DNA of 64,000 nt, taken from NCBI RefSeq assembly GCF_020360975.1, contig NW_025408685.1, forward strand, positions 620,001 through 684,000, read 5' to 3'. Position numbers and translations under genes: made by a program. This document shows positions 32,015 to 43,794 of this stretch, one piece after another (the first letter of the stretch is position 1; every line of letters begins with the position of its first letter). This stretch comes from Hirsutella rhossiliensis. Lineage: Eukaryota > Ascomycota > Sordariomycetes > Hypocreales > Ophiocordycipitaceae. A model generated the notes under the pieces. The model saw only the letters and a list, made by a program, of their open reading frames with translations, was not told the origin of the DNA and searched no databases.

Positions 32015-34369
32015 ATGTATCAGAAGATGAAAGAGCACTTTGACACCGAAATCAACCAGAAGATGTATCATACCCACTGGAGCACCCTCACCTTCAGCCG
32101 ACTTCGGGCTGAGATGCCCGGTAAGTCATCTGACGAGGTCCTCCAGGCCCTTCTTACGAAATTGCGGCTCTGTAGGAGAGCACTCGGGGATAAGTCTGGC
32201 GGCGAAGGTGGCCTGATCGATGCAACGCTCAGGGCGTGCCGTGGTGTGCCTGAATTCCGACTCGCGATATACTCTCCCGCACCTACATTTGAGGGATTGG
32301 CATCACAGCTTCGATCATCGCTATCTGCCATGCAAGATGAACGATCTGAACAACCCAGTGGCCAATATCCCCAAGACCTGGATAGAGGACATGATCAGCA
32401 CTTCGTGGATCGCAAATTTCAGCGAAATTCCGGCGGAACAAGAGGTCAATCACAAAGGCGTCAGCCAAATTGGAAGAAGAAATGCTACGTTTGCGGCAAG
32501 GAAGGTTGTTTCTCAACGAGACATCCTGAAAACGAGAGAAAAGCAGCCAAAGAGAAGTATCTACGAGAGAGAGCTTCCACGGTCAATCTCGTTCGTATGC
32601 TATGTTCTTGGCTGACTATGAAGGGGAATCACAGGATCAGGATGACTCGAGCACCGAGGAATCCGATGATTCTGACTCCTCTGACCCTTATGAATCGTTC
32701 TACGCTGCTGCGACCTTCTGTCCAACGAAGCTTTCCATCATCGGATCTCTCAGTAGGCATCAAGTTATTCAACAGTGACGAACCCACACAATTCATACTA
32801 GATCGTTACTCTCAAGACTCGTTCCAAGGAATCATGCCGGACACAGGTGCGGCATGCATATCGACGGGAGGAATCGAACAACTGCGTGCTCTCCAACGAG
32901 AGATGCCCCCAGTCCAATTCCGTGATGATCGCAAGCCCGAACCAGTTAGATTTGGTGCAGGAAGATTGGAAACACCACTTGGCGTGATCACCTTGAACAC
33001 ACCAGTGGGAGAGGTTGATTTTCATATAGTCAACGTGCCAACGCCATTCCTCCTATGCCTAGCTGATATGGATCGGCTCGGCGTATATTTAAATAACGTC
33101 ACGAACGAGCTCGTTGGCAATGGTGTGAGCGTTCCAGTGATTCGAAGATGGGGTCACGCGTGGTTCTTCTTGCGGAAACAAGAGGCATCAGTGGCATATC
33201 TCACGGAGGCTGAATTGCGGCGCCTCCACACGCGTTTTGGTCATCCATCCGTGTATCGGCTGCACAAGCTGCTGAATTCGGCTGGCCATGATGTGGAAAT
33301 CGAAGCTCTGGAAATGATCAAGAAGTTCTGCCACTACTGTCAGATGAAATCCGACCCGCCACGAAGGTTCAAGTTCAGCTTGAAGGATGATTGTGACTTC
33401 AATTACGAAGTCATCGTTGATGTCATGACATTGGGTGGCAGACCAGTCCTCCATGTTGTTGATCGCCACTGCCTATCAGGCAGGAGATTCCTATCCAACA
33501 TGACGGCCAAGGAAACGTGGCTCGCGTTGAAACAATGTTGGATGGATACATACCTTGGACCACCCGATGTGATCACTCATGACGCAGGCACGAATTTCGC
33601 TGCTGCCGAGTTCCAAGCAGAAGCGAAATTGATGGGAATAACGTGTCATCAGGTGCCTGTGGAAGCACATTGGGCTGTTGGGAAGGTTGAGAAGTATCAT
33701 GTGCCCGTCCGAAGAGCATATGATATATTAAAGGCAGAGCTGAAGGATACCGTGAGCCCTGATCAAGTCCTTCAAATGGCTTTCAAGGCTGTCAACGACA
33801 CAGCCGGTCCGGATGGCCTCGTTCCAACCCTCCTCGTCTTCGGTGCTCTGCCTCGAATGACGATGGATTCGCCGCCTACACCTTCCGCAATGGCAAGAGC
33901 TAAGGCGGTGTGGCGAACGATGTCAGAGCTGAGGAAGATCAACGCCCAGAGGAAGGTTCAGACCGCGTTAAATACGCGTAATGGGCCTGATACAGCGTTG
34001 CGCCTGCCCCTATCCCTGGCGCTAGGAAGCGAAGTTCGCGTATTTCGCGAGAAGCACGGATGGCAAGGCCCATATAAAGTGCTCGAGGTGACGGATACGG
34101 AAATCGCAGTTGACCTGGACAACGGACCAGCGAAATTTCGCAGTACATGCGTCCAACCGTACTATCGTCACCCGGAATCGCTCCTTCCTCAGTTGCAACC
34201 CGACCCTAGCCCTAGCCGCACAGACCCATCAACACAACAATCACTCCTTCCTCAACACAATCCGATCAACAACATCCTCTTCAAAACCCTCTTCCCTTCC
34301 ACCCACAACTCGACAACCTCTTCCTCTTCCTACCACAGAAGACCAACCCAAACCTTTCGAATACCCTGA
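32015..34369 (+). CDS. Copia gag end, protease and integrase (784-codon ORF)
   Basis: ATG at 32015. The end of gag is in front: CYVCGKEGCFSTRHPENE (zinc knuckle, near residue 158). Protease active site PDTGAACIST near residue 274. Integrase: HHCC finger LHTRFGHP...FCHYCQMK (about residues 407-448), then the catalytic core with Asp in VIVDVMTLGG, Asp in THDAGTNF and Glu in GKVEKYH. A Pro/Ser-rich tail ends the ORF. In the family the protease matures the polyprotein and the integrase joins the cDNA to the chromosome. Open over 2.3 kb, so this is the best preserved part of the element. Confidence 0.88.
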   Translation: MYQKMKEHFDTEINQKMYHTHWSTLTFSRLRAEMPGKSSDEVLQALLTKLRLCRRALGDKSGGEGGLIDATLRACRGVPEFRLAIYSPAPTFEGLASQLRSSLSAMQDERSEQPSGQYPQDLDRGHDQHFVDRKFQRNSGGTRGQSQRRQPNWKKKCYVCGKEGCFSTRHPENERKAAKEKYLRERASTVNLVRMLCSWLTMKGNHRIRMTRAPRNPMILTPLTLMNRSTLLRPSVQRSFPSSDLSVGIKLFNSDEPTQFILDRYSQDSFQGIMPDTGAACISTGGIEQLRALQREMPPVQFRDDRKPEPVRFGAGRLETPLGVITLNTPVGEVDFHIVNVPTPFLLCLADMDRLGVYLNNVTNELVGNGVSVPVIRRWGHAWFFLRKQEASVAYLTEAELRRLHTRFGHPSVYRLHKLLNSAGHDVEIEALEMIKKFCHYCQMKSDPPRRFKFSLKDDCDFNYEVIVDVMTLGGRPVLHVVDRHCLSGRRFLSNMTAKETWLALKQCWMDTYLGPPDVITHDAGTNFAAAEFQAEAKLMGITCHQVPVEAHWAVGKVEKYHVPVRRAYDILKAELKDTVSPDQVLQMAFKAVNDTAGPDGLVPTLLVFGALPRMTMDSPPTPSAMARAKAVWRTMSELRKINAQRKVQTALNTRNGPDTALRLPLSLALGSEVRVFREKHGWQGPYKVLEVTDTEIAVDLDNGPAKFRSTCVQPYYRHPESLLPQLQPDPSPSRTDPSTQQSLLPQHNPINNILFKTLFPSTHNSTTSSSSYHRRPTQTFRIP

Positions 34370-36066
34370 GCCAAAGAGGCCGCGCAGGCGTGGCCGACCT
34401 AGGAAGGATGCTGCACAAATGGCACATCAGAATCCACTATTGTTTGCTCACCCGTTCAATTTATCGTTCATCATGAAGCTAATGCGTTTCTTGTTCGAAA
34501 AGAAATGGAACATCTCGGCCTAGCCAAGCGGCTACGAGCTGAAGGAAAGATCACAAGCACCGGTTTCCCATTTGAAGCTTCCGACACACTCGAGCTCACG
34601 AACCTCCTCGCCGCTGGGGTCATTGTACCCGAAGAATTCGATGCGAATAAACATGGTGGATATCGTGTCTTCAAATCACGAATGGTCAGAGAGGTTAAGG
34701 GAAGAAATACTGCAACGCCATACGAGAAATCACGCCTCGTTGTGCAAGGATACAATGATGATGGGAAACGTGGATCCTCACACAAGCCCCTACCATCAGC
34801 CGGCCCGCACAACGCGTGGCCTTGGCCTTAGCACCGTTTCTCTGCACACGGGATATGTTCATCATGATCAGAGACATCACGATGGCATACACACAATCCC
34901 AGACCAAGCTGGCCCGTGTCATCCTTGCAGCCCTTCCTCAAGAACTCAAAAGAAGATATCCAGAGGGAACAATCCTGCGAATCGTGAAGCCGCTATATGG
35001 CATCGCAGAGGCAGGAGCCCACTGGTTCAACACATATCACGACCATCACTGCCGCAAGCTTAATATGGAAACCTCTTCGTTTGACCCGTGCCTTCTGATC
35101 ACGGCAAACAACATCGCCGACAAGGACCTGTTTGGCATCGCGGCCTTGCAAACGGATGACACATTCATTGTTGGCACAGATGCATTTCTCAAGATCGAGG
35201 AGAAAGAACTCTGCTTTAAGGCCAAGCCAAAGAGATTCTCCAAGAAGGTTCCATCTGCGACTTTAACGGCAGCCGCCTGACCATACAAAATGGCTGTGTC
35301 ATCGTCAGGCAGAAGGGCCAAGCCCAAAACCTCGAGGAGATCAATCTTCAGGCATCAAGTAGGCATCAGGATTATGCTGCTCAACGCGCCCGGGGCATAT
35401 ATCGCTTCGATTTGCCAACCCGAAGCAACATACGATTGTTCCGTTGCGGCACAAGCCCAAGAGCCCGTTAATACCGACTTCAAGGCTTTGAACAAGCGGA
35501 TTGAATGGCAGATCAACAATCCCGACCGTGGCCTATGTTACATACCCATCGATCTCGAGAGCGCGAAGATCTTTGTGTTCACCGATGGATCATTCGCCAA
35601 CAATAAGGATTTAAGCTCTCAAATCGGCTTTGTGATTATCATCGCCAATGAGACCGCGCAATCAACCGATTCATTTTCCATCCGCGGAAACATTCTTCAT
35701 TGAGCTCAACTAAATGCAAGCGCGTTACTCGAAGCGTTCTTGCATCAGAGATCTATGGATTGACATCGGGCTTCGATCTCGCATTTGTGATCAAGCAAAC
35801 GGTCAATACGATCGCACAACGCCTTGATCTGAAGCAAATCCCGCTCGTCATTTGCACAGATTCATATAGTTCTATGAGTGCCTCGTCAAACTTGGCACCA
35901 CAACAGAGAAGCGACTCATGATAGATATCATGGCGCTGAGGCAGGCATATGAATCAAGGGATATTGCGGAAATCCGTTGGGTCAACGGCGCAGATAACCC
36001 TGCCGATGCTATGACGAAGGCATCACAAACAGCGCCCTCACGCAGTTTATTAGCGACAATCAGCTA
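34370..36066 (+). pseudogene. Copia reverse transcriptase and RNase H, frameshifted
   Basis: RT fragments: MEHLGLAKRLRAEGKITSTG, YEKSRLVVQGYNDDGK (34505-34780), then in another frame IRDITMAYTQSQTKLARVIL, ILRIVKPLYGIAEAGAHWFN and the catalytic LQTDDTFIVGTD (near 35155; copia elements carry x-DD here). RNase H: IFVFTDGSFANNKDLSSQIG, SVLASEIYGLTSGFDLA, VICTDSYS, ending VNGADNPADAMTKA (35500-36020). Shifts near 34770, 35280, 35700 and 35910 break the reading frame. Confidence 0.83.
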
Positions 36067-36462
36067 AACGTGAGGGTGGAAGGATTCGTTCATCGCAATA
36101 ACACAACAATTCTCGACGAGATTTAATCGGTTTTTTCCTTCCTTCTTCTGCTTTACCGTCGTTCTTTTATTCCATTCACATTAACGAGGAGATCCTCGTG
36201 TCCATATTCCAACGTGGGACCGATGGAATCAGCTAGCGCATCCGGCGCTCGAAATGCGGCCCATGATGGCGTGTGGCAGAACACACCCAGTGTGGGGAGG
36301 AGAGCTACAGTCAGAGCACACTATCCAACATAGTGATGCATCGTGGTAGGAGTTTGTTGGTGTTCTTGTTCGTGTTTTTCCTATCTCATCTTAATTCGCT
36401 GTGTTTGGTGTGTTTTGGTGGATTGATTAGTGCGCGATCATCGATTTAGAAAGAGGTTCCAG

Positions 36463-36662
36463 TGTTGGATCCACCTGTGCACTAGGCACCGATCGCGCAC
36501 GTATAACTAATCGACCGCGCTAGTCACGTGCGAGTAAGAGGTGAGACACAGGGAGGAAGGTCTTTGCACACAGTTTGTATGGGACACGTTTCCCTAGTTA
36601 CACAAGATATAACCAATTGAACCAGTTCGAATAACCTCACTGCAGTGAAGAGCCTGTCCACA
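36463..36662 (+). repeat. Copia 3' LTR
   Basis: 200-bp LTR followed by AGTAG and then directly by the LINE-B 3' end (TGTATTTTCCGTCC). A purine-rich stretch AGAAAGAGG just upstream is a possible polypurine tract. The 36067-36462 interval before it is an untranslated 3' region with no ORF. Confidence 0.95.
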
Positions 36663-36824
36663 AGTAGTGTATTTTCCGTCCAGCAGCTTTTGGCCGCTCA
36701 GGTCTCCGCAGGGGAGCACAGGACGTGCTGAGCTAGCGGGTGTCTACATGCTACATATCGTACACTTCACCCACTATCCAGCATTTCATCGGCTCAACGG
36801 CGCTCGTGACAAACCTGTTGCCCG

Positions 36825-39800
36825 TCAGCGGGACGTCCAGGCATGAAGAGAAAGCTGTCCCGTGGTCAGATCAGCCAATTTGCTTCTGGGGCCTTGCAGC
36901 CCTTGATGACCTCGGCGATCGCATGGTCGCGAGACCTTGACGCCGCCCGAGATCGGAGCAGGTAGCAGAAAGAATTGAGAGGAAAAGGTAGGGTGAGAGG
37001 AGAATGATGACCGTCTAGTGGCGTGGGCAGATCCTCCGAAGAAGGAGCTCGCTTTCGCCAGCCTGACGAATTTGTCAAAGTCCTTGCCGATTGCGCGGTT
37101 GATGGCTGCAGGCGGCGAAGGTGCAAGCCGCATACGATGCCGTGGCGCAACCATTCTGCAGTAAAAGATGTGTGCTGGCTCTTTTCGTCGTCCGCATGAG
37201 CACGTCAGTCGCGCATCGTCGTGACCAAACCTTTCGTGGTAGTCAGCAAAATCCCCATGATGGGTTCTTGCTGCAAGCAAGTTATGAAGCAGGGGCCGAG
37301 AGAGCGCCAATTCTGACGGACAGCTGGTTGTGGCTTTAAGCCTCAGGTCTCTGTATCGCTCCGGCGCAGAGGCTTCCCACCAGGCCTTGAAAGCCTCTTC
37401 CGGCTAGCGTCGGGACGTTATCAGCGGGTTCTGGCAGTGATGCTCCCGCCTTTGCCAGAGCATCAGCCTCCTCGTTGCCTGGGATGTCAGCATGGCCGGG
37501 GATCCAATGGACCTCCACAGCTCCGTATTTTCGCGCCAAAGATTGAAACTCAAGGAAGACCTCTTGCGAGGAGTCGTTCGGCGTGCCCCGTAAGCATGTT
37601 GCGGTCGCGAGGTTGTCGAGGCAGACAAAGATGCGGTCAGTTTCTGGAAGGCTCACCGCAGCCTTCAACCCCTCCAATGCACCTTTCGCCTCAGCGTCGA
37701 AAACCTCAGCTGTTCCAAGACGGCCCTTGCCGCTCAAGACGGTGGATCCGTCCCGGTGAACAGCATAGCCGTATCCGGTGTGGCCTTCCTCAGAACGAGA
37801 CCCGTCGGAGTAGACGACAAGAGTTCGGGGCGATAGTGCCTGAAGCCAGTCGCGAAATTTCTTCGCCGTCTCGTGTTTCGATGCACTCTGCAGAGGCGCA
37901 GTCTGCTCTTCGGCAAATCCGCGCTGCAGTAAAGCAGGTCTCGGGCAGCTCGATAGCATTTCGTCGGCTCGCCGCAGTCTGGTACGGAAGGGCTGTGGCT
38001 GTTTCTGGTACTTCAACTTGATAAGTTTGTTCACGGTCACGACGGGAGCTTTTGGTCGCGACGTGCGCTGGACGAGCGGATGAGCTTCGTCGAGAGCTTT
38101 AAGGCGCGCAGCAAAGGCCGTTCGACGCCCTTCGAGGAGTAGAGGAACGGGCGGTATTCCCGCCTCCCTGTGCAGCACGTTCGTCGGTGTCGTCCTCCAC
38201 ACTGGCAGAATAGCCCGAAGAGACGTGTAGAGTGCCTTGCTCATCTTCTTGATGAGGTTGCCAATCCCCGACGGCCCTCCTTGGAAGGCTTCGTCCAGCG
38301 CGGGCTTTTCGGACCAGGGTACCAGGCCTCCGCCGCGTACAGTAGCACGGGGATGACGCAAGCGCAGACGGCTCGTCGCATAGCACTCGGCAGAGGGCCA
38401 TGTTTGGTGTTCGTCAGTCTCCTAAGGTGAAATGCAACAGCTTGCGCCTTGGCCGTCCATTTCTCGACGTGTGTCTTGAAAGAGAGAGAGCTGTCGAGCC
38501 AAACGCCGAGCCAACGCATCGCTCGATCCGGCCGTTTCTCAAACTCGCCGTGGAGCACCGGCGGCGCCGTCTTGGGCTTCGTTCGAGAGAAGTGCATCAC
38601 TTCTGTCTTGTCGGGGTCGAAAGAGATCCCGTTGGCGGCGCCCCACGAAAGAAGCTCACGTACATGGTGAGATGCTTCGGCGGACGTTTCATCAAGGCTA
38701 TCACCAACGCACAGAATGGCAGTGTCGTCCGCGTAGCCGGAGCGTCCCTGAGAGTGACCTAGGCGATATATCGGCTCCGTGTACAACAGGAAGAGGATCG
38801 GCGAGACGGGCGACCCCTGCGGCAGACCGCACTGGAGGGGCGATGAATCCGTCACAATGTCTTGATAGCGGATGCGTACCGATCTGTCCTGCATGAACGA
38901 GCCGGCCCAGCGCGCGAGGTTCGATGGCCATCCTTGTTCTCGTAAGCGGAGGACCAATCTATTGCAGAGAACTGTATCGAAGGCGCCTTGTATATCCAAG
39001 GTCACCAGGGTTGCGACCTGCTTCCGGGCGAATGCTTCCTCGATGTCGTGAACCAAGGCAGCTACGAGATCCACGGCCGACCTCTTCGGAAGCGCGCCGG
39101 CTTGTTGTGGGTGTAGTACGCCGAAGTGGATTGAGGCCCATGCTAGACGCCGTGCAATGAGCCGCTCGAGGCCCTTGCCGAGACAAGACAAAAGGGAGAT
39201 GGGGCGCCAGGCGCGGGGTGTGGACAGATCTCTGCGCCCTAGCTTGGCGATCATAACCACTTCTGCCTCTCGAAAAGGTTTCGGATGGTGACCAATGGTG
39301 AGGCAGCCTTGATACAGCTGATGGACGAGACTGCCGATTGCATGCCAGACAGCGCGAAGCATCCGCACCGTGATGTTGTCCGAGCCTGGAGATGTGTTCC
39401 CGGTGCGTAGAGTGGCGTCGCGAGCCTCCTCGAAGGAGACCTGATCGGGAAAGGGAATCATCTTATCCGTGTTCACGGGAATCCACGGGTCTGGGATGTC
39501 GTCGCTCGCTGTGCGCCGCTCCAGAGTTGCTCGCCGCAAGGCGGTGGCTTTCTCCAGCTGCGTCTCGTACACTCGGCCGTCTACTTGCAGGGGAGGTGCC
39601 TGGCACGGCCCTGAGGATTTTAGCCAGCGGACCGCCCGAAAGACGGAGTCGCCGTCGGCAAAGCTGTCGATCAAGTCACGCCAGTAAAGGCGTTTTGCTC
39701 GGCGCACTGCATTGTGAAGCTCCTGCTTGGCTAGCTGCACTTCTCGGTCGAAGCCGAGAGGGTACACCCTCCTCCACGCGCGATAATTGGCCGCCGCCTT

Positions 39801-40719
39801 TGCGCACTCTTCGTTCCACCATCGCGCCCCATGCGTCGTCTTACGGACGGGTCGGCCAGCAGCTCTCGCTGCACAACCAAGAAGGTCCACCAGCGCCGAC
39901 GCAAAGTTTGTCCAGCTCGGAGGGAGTTGAGGTTGTAGTCGGGATGAAAGCTGCACCGGCTTCTACCAGCTCGACAAATCGCTTCAATTCCTCATCGGAG
40001 TTGAGGCGGATCTTGCATAATGGAAGGGGTGCTAGGGCTTGACTAGGCAGCGTGATACTAAGGGTAAAGTGGTCGGATCCGGTTGCTAAATGATCCTCAA
40101 CAATCGCGTCCGCCAAAGGTATATTGGAGAAGGCGAGATCGATCGTGCTGCCGCGCGCGTTAGTCGGGACATCGACAGCATTCAATAAGCTGAGTCGGTT
40201 ATCCATGGCCCAGAACGCGATGTCTTCGCCGCGGTGCTCTTGTCGACCGGCCTGCCAGCTGGGATGCTTGGCGTTGAAGTCGCCAGATACAAGGCATTTA
40301 TCCGTCGCGCACCAACCAAGCAGTATTTCCAAAGCCGCGTCGTAGTCCGGCTGCCGATAGAAGTTAACTACCGTCGTCCCGTTCACGGTGAGCCAAAGGA
40401 TGTCACGAGTCGCCGCAGGTCTCTTTGGATCAGCGACGAGGCCTGCGGAGCGCCGGACGTATGTCATGACTCTCGGACGAGTGTCGCGGCCGTCCCAGTT
40501 GGTGACGGGTGAGAATGTGTCGTAGGCCGGATGCGTCTTGGTGAGGCATCGGCCGTCTTTAAGTCCTGTCCATGGTTCCTGCAGCAGGATAATGTCGTAT
40601 CGCTCCGAATCAGCCAGCGCGAGCGCAGTGTCATGCGCCGGAGGGATCTTGCCCACGTTGGCTTGGAAGACTCGCAAGGCCCTCCTGTCGCTTCGATTGT
40701 TGGGATGACGGTAATGCAT
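36825..40719 (-). pseudogene. LINE-B ORF2 (endonuclease, RT, RNase H)
   Basis: ATG at 40719. Endonuclease (VFQANVGKIPPAHD, GDFNAKHPSW, SDHFTLSITL) open to 39841; one shift near 39930; then 571 codons (39956-38241) with the complete reverse transcriptase (TLDIQGAFDTVLCNRL, GLPQGSPVSPILF, YADDTAILC), the longest intact RT in the window. After a second shift near 38270 the RNase H (VVYSDGSRSEEGHTGYGY, HWIPGHADIPGNEEADAL) is open to 37336, where about 15 codons present in LINE-A are missing, and the last part (CSCGRRKEPAHIFYC) is in 37310-36825. Confidence 0.88.
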
Positions 40720-42351
40720 TAGGGCAGCGTCACAGGGCTAGTGCGTCGTTTCTTCGACGGGACGACAGGGGTGAACTCGTTATCATCGCTAGCGTGCGGC
40801 GGCGTCGTGGCCACGACGATGCAAGGGGGTGAGGAAGCGGCTCGCTCTGGAGTGACGCTTCTGCCGGAGCTTCCATCCTCTCCAGCTGCCTGCGACTCCG
40901 AAGAACGTAACTGACTCGAATCAGGGCTCTGACGAGACTGCTCGGGCACGTTGTGATTTGGTGTCTGTCTTTTCTGCTGCGCGAAGAGCTGAGCTCCCGC
41001 CTGCCTCACCAGACCCTTCTCCTCTTTCGTCAGGCGCCGTACAATGCCATGAACGCGCTTGGGGCGGGCAGGGCATTTAGGGTCATCAGCGCAATGTGGC
41101 CCGAGGCAGTTTGCGCACTGCTCGAGGGCTGCGCACTCTGGCTACGATGGTTGGTCTTGCCGCAACGTCTGCAGCGCGCCGTCCGGTCGCAGCTGTGGCG
41201 AGCGTGAAATCCCAGCATTTATCGCATTGGCTAGGGATGCTGGGTTTGTCAATGTAACGGGCGAGACGGCTGGCGCCGAAAAGTCTCCAGGGTCTTCGTG
41301 TGGGTTCCAGGAAGGACACAATCGGGGTCTGGGTGGGCATATCACCCGAGTCGTGTCGCGATAGACGTATGCTGATGGGCTTCAGTCCGGTTTGGCAGGC
41401 AATCTCTTCTTTGACCGCCTCCTCGTAGTTGATCACGACACCTCGTAGGTCTGTGAGCCTACGAGGACAATCGGCTACCACGTACGAATGCCATTTCTGG
41501 CTTATCTCTACGGCCGCGGCTTCCAGGTCTGCAGCCCACTCCGCCTGCCGTTGCACAAGTAAGTCACGCGTGGCCACATCCGATGCCTGAATAGCCCAGC
41601 CCGTCTTTACCGGGACGACTGCCGGGATGCGGCGCAGGTCAATTCCGACTCTGGCGGCGATGTGGGTCCGGATTGCGTATCTTTCGTGGTTTCGGGCCGG
41701 AGCATCAGCGTCAAGACGGACGAAGACACGGAGATCTTCCTTCGGTGGGGCTACGGGCGGTCGTCCTGGCAGACGAGTGGTGGTCTGTGGTTTTCGCTGT
41801 AGTGGGGCGGGGACTGTAAAGGCCAGCTGTCCTTTGTTCGTTTTGCCGGATGCGAGAACGCTGCTGTACGTGGGCTTCGGTGGTTCCTCGAGTTCGGCAA
41901 GCGATTGAGTCCAGAATTTGAGGAATTTGGTGGCGACTTGCTTGGCGATGCTGTTTTCGGTGCCAGACGTGAACTGCTTTGCTGCTTGTTCGAATGATTC
42001 GCTAAAGACCCGTAAGACTGCCAGCTTGGCGTTATGGGCTGCCGTTTTGTCGCGAGCAATTTTCGTGGCCGCTTCGAGAATTGAGACTGGCGCGTGCTCA
42101 GTGGACTGGGTTGAGTCGAGGAGATTCGGGGCTTCTTCCAGCTGCGCTCCTTCCGTGACGGCAGCTTCAAGCGTTTCGGTGGAAGAGATTGACTGGGCCA
42201 GCTGCTGGGCCGCGGGAAACGAGTCGTTTCGGCGAGCTTCCGTCGGGTAGCGAGGTCGGAGATGCAATATGTGAGCCGCTGAATTTGGCGGCGATCGTAT
42301 GCCTTGTCTCAAGGCATTGGAGTCGGCATGCGAACCTGAGGCTGGTGCCAT
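40719..42351 (-). pseudogene. LINE-B ORF1 (gag-like, zinc knuckles)
   Basis: ATG at 42351 (MAPASGSHADSNALRQG). The frame is open for 1.27 kb through VFRVFSESFEQAAKQF... type helices, RLDADAPARNHERYAIRTHI and LVIN-like motif YEEAVKEEIACQTGLKP, to the knuckle CDKCWDFTLATAATG, where it slips; the second and third knuckles are in the other frame (CRRCGKTNHRSQ). The stop and the ORF2 ATG overlap as TAATG at 40719, as in the other copies. It shows the region missing from LINE-A. Confidence 0.85.
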
Positions 42352-42485
42352 GGTCGCTGCCGGCGCTTGCGCGCGGCTCAATTGGAGTTTTGTCAAGAGC
42401 ACTTGTTAAGCGAAAGTATGTGAGAACAGGCTACTTTCTTAACACTTGCGTGCCAAGAAAGTAAAAATGCAAGGAAGGATGCGCT

Positions 42486-42570
42486 ATGCAGTTCAACTTG
42501 GCAGGCCGCGCTTCAGTTGCTGAAGGTAGGACGCTGAACACTTGGAGAAACTGACCTTCAAGCAGGTCTG
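42486..42570 (+). repeat. Fragment of MULE transposase 3' end
   Basis: About 75 bp closely match, in inverted orientation, the interval 51665-51745, which is the 3' end of the MULE transposase relic. Shared blocks include AACTTGGCAG, CCGCGCTTCAGT and GAAACTGACCTTCAAG. It sits immediately outside the LINE-B 5' end, so LINE-B probably inserted in or beside a MULE copy. Confidence 0.75.
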
Positions 42571-42926
42571 TCACGTAAAAGCGATCGAGGCTGGAATAGA
42601 ACGAGCAGAAACGTAGGGCTTTGGGTGAGATGGGACAATATACAGATTGTAGACAGCCTAGCGTAGTGGCTCTATGGGGGAATCCTCCGGGCGTAATACA
42701 CCTAAAAAGGCATATTTAGGAGAGACGGTCACCCAGCTGTATTGTTCTGTTCTCCTTTTCTTCTTCAGAGCAGAATCTTCGTAATAGAGTCCACAGCCTT
42801 CTGGCTCAGTGTATGACCGTCACAAACTCCATACAACGACCGAAGCATCCATGCCGTAACCCATCAAACGTTCCGAACTCGCCAAATGAACCCGCCACAA
42901 GAAATCGGAGTTACTACAATCGCCGG

Positions 42927-43468
42927 TTATGTCAACATGCTGCCAGCGAGCAAGCATTCTACACGTCAATCACGGGATAAATACTTACGAGCTAGAGTTG
43001 CCATCTATGTCAGCATACTGCAAGCAGTCAAAACTCACCGTCAATCATGGGATAGGCACTTACACCAGCACATTGGGCGGCACCGAGTTGACCACACTAG
43101 AGTTTCCACGTATATCAGCATACTGCGAGCAGTCAAGTCTCGTCGTTGATCACATAGATACTTACGGCACATTGACCGCGTTTACAGGCCCACCAGCGGT
43201 TGACGAATTGACCGTCGGTGTTACCGAGGCGTTTGAGGTCGACACAGGCACCACAGACGGGGGGGGCGGAGCGACAGACGGCGGGGTTACTGAGGACGGC
43301 ACAGCTGGGACAACCGTTGGCCTCGGGGTTCTCGACACAACAACAGTTGACGCCGTTGACGACGGTGTTCACTCGTTTCTCCAGTTTTGCCCCCGATTTT
43401 GCGTCCAAAACTAGGTTTGCTAGTCCCCGTCCAGCAAGGGCTGTCAAAAGGACGATTGTAACCTTCAT
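42927..43468 (-). CDS. Small secreted cysteine-rich protein (effector-like)
   Basis: ATG at 43468. Exon 1 (43166-43468, 101 codons) starts with a signal peptide (MKVTIVLLTALAGRGLA), then a short pro-region ending in Lys-Arg (residues 31-32), a Kex2-type cleavage site. The mature part has ten cysteines, starting with three in a row (NCCCVENPEANGC, PSC, AVC, PVCGAC, WWAC, GQC). Three short introns are likely: 43123-43165, 43018-43065 and 42940-42988, separating mini-exons that encode the repeated YADI(R/D)GNSS; the protein would be about 133 residues ending SSSMLT. If intron 1 is retained the protein ends earlier (...VSIYVINDET). Role in host interaction is inferred only from size, secretion and cysteines. 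It is the only gene of this kind in the window. Confidence 0.65.
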
Positions 43469-43790
43469 TTTTGGCAAAGGTGCTCAAAGTGCGAATAATA
43501 AAAGTATCAAGCTAAAACTCCAGCTGTCAGTGATAATATAGACACCATTACTACGAGGGGAGGTTCAGCCATCTTTAAATGCTCCATGCTTTCGTCGACT
43601 TACCGGTACTCAAATCCAAAATGCTTCGATCGCCGATCGGGCATATAATGTCTTGGATATGTCCCATTTCTGGTCTCTGGTCGGGCTGACATGATATCAG
43701 GTGAACTCCTTGAGTTCCTGTCCCCGCGTAGTTATTTGAATTATTAGAGATCGGCCAATAATGAGCTGTAGATGGTCTCAGATGGCCGCG
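43469..43790. promoter_or_regulatory. Upstream region of the secreted-protein gene
   Basis: About 320 bp without ORFs, AT-richer than the surrounding elements. It holds the promoter of the minus-strand gene if that gene is expressed. No clear TATA box stands out. Confidence 0.3.
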
Positions 43791-43794
43791 CTGA

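Larger units (their letters stand above)
30576..36662 (+). mobile_element. Ty1/copia LTR retrotransposon
   Basis: Two direct LTRs (30576-30774 and 36463-36662), both TGTTGGATCC...CTGTCCACA, flanked by the 5-bp target duplication AGTAG (30571-30575 and 36663-36667). Internal order gag, protease, integrase, reverse transcriptase, RNase H is that of copia. The LTRs differ by only about one base (one extra C in the right LTR), implying recent insertion, yet the internal frame is broken at several places. It inserted at the very 3' tail of LINE-B. Confidence 0.95.
36668..42480 (-). mobile_element. LINE-B, Tad1-like non-LTR retrotransposon
   Basis: Second LINE of the same family, on minus. Clearly diverged from LINE-A and LINE-C (many substitutions, but collinear), so it is an older or separate insertion. 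The 5' end is at GGATG (42477-42481); the 3' end lies against the copia duplication AGTAG and its tail is only ACTACT-like, not the (CTAAA)n of LINE-A. A target duplication is not evident. Just beyond its 5' end is a fragment of MULE transposase (42486-42565). Confidence 0.92.
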
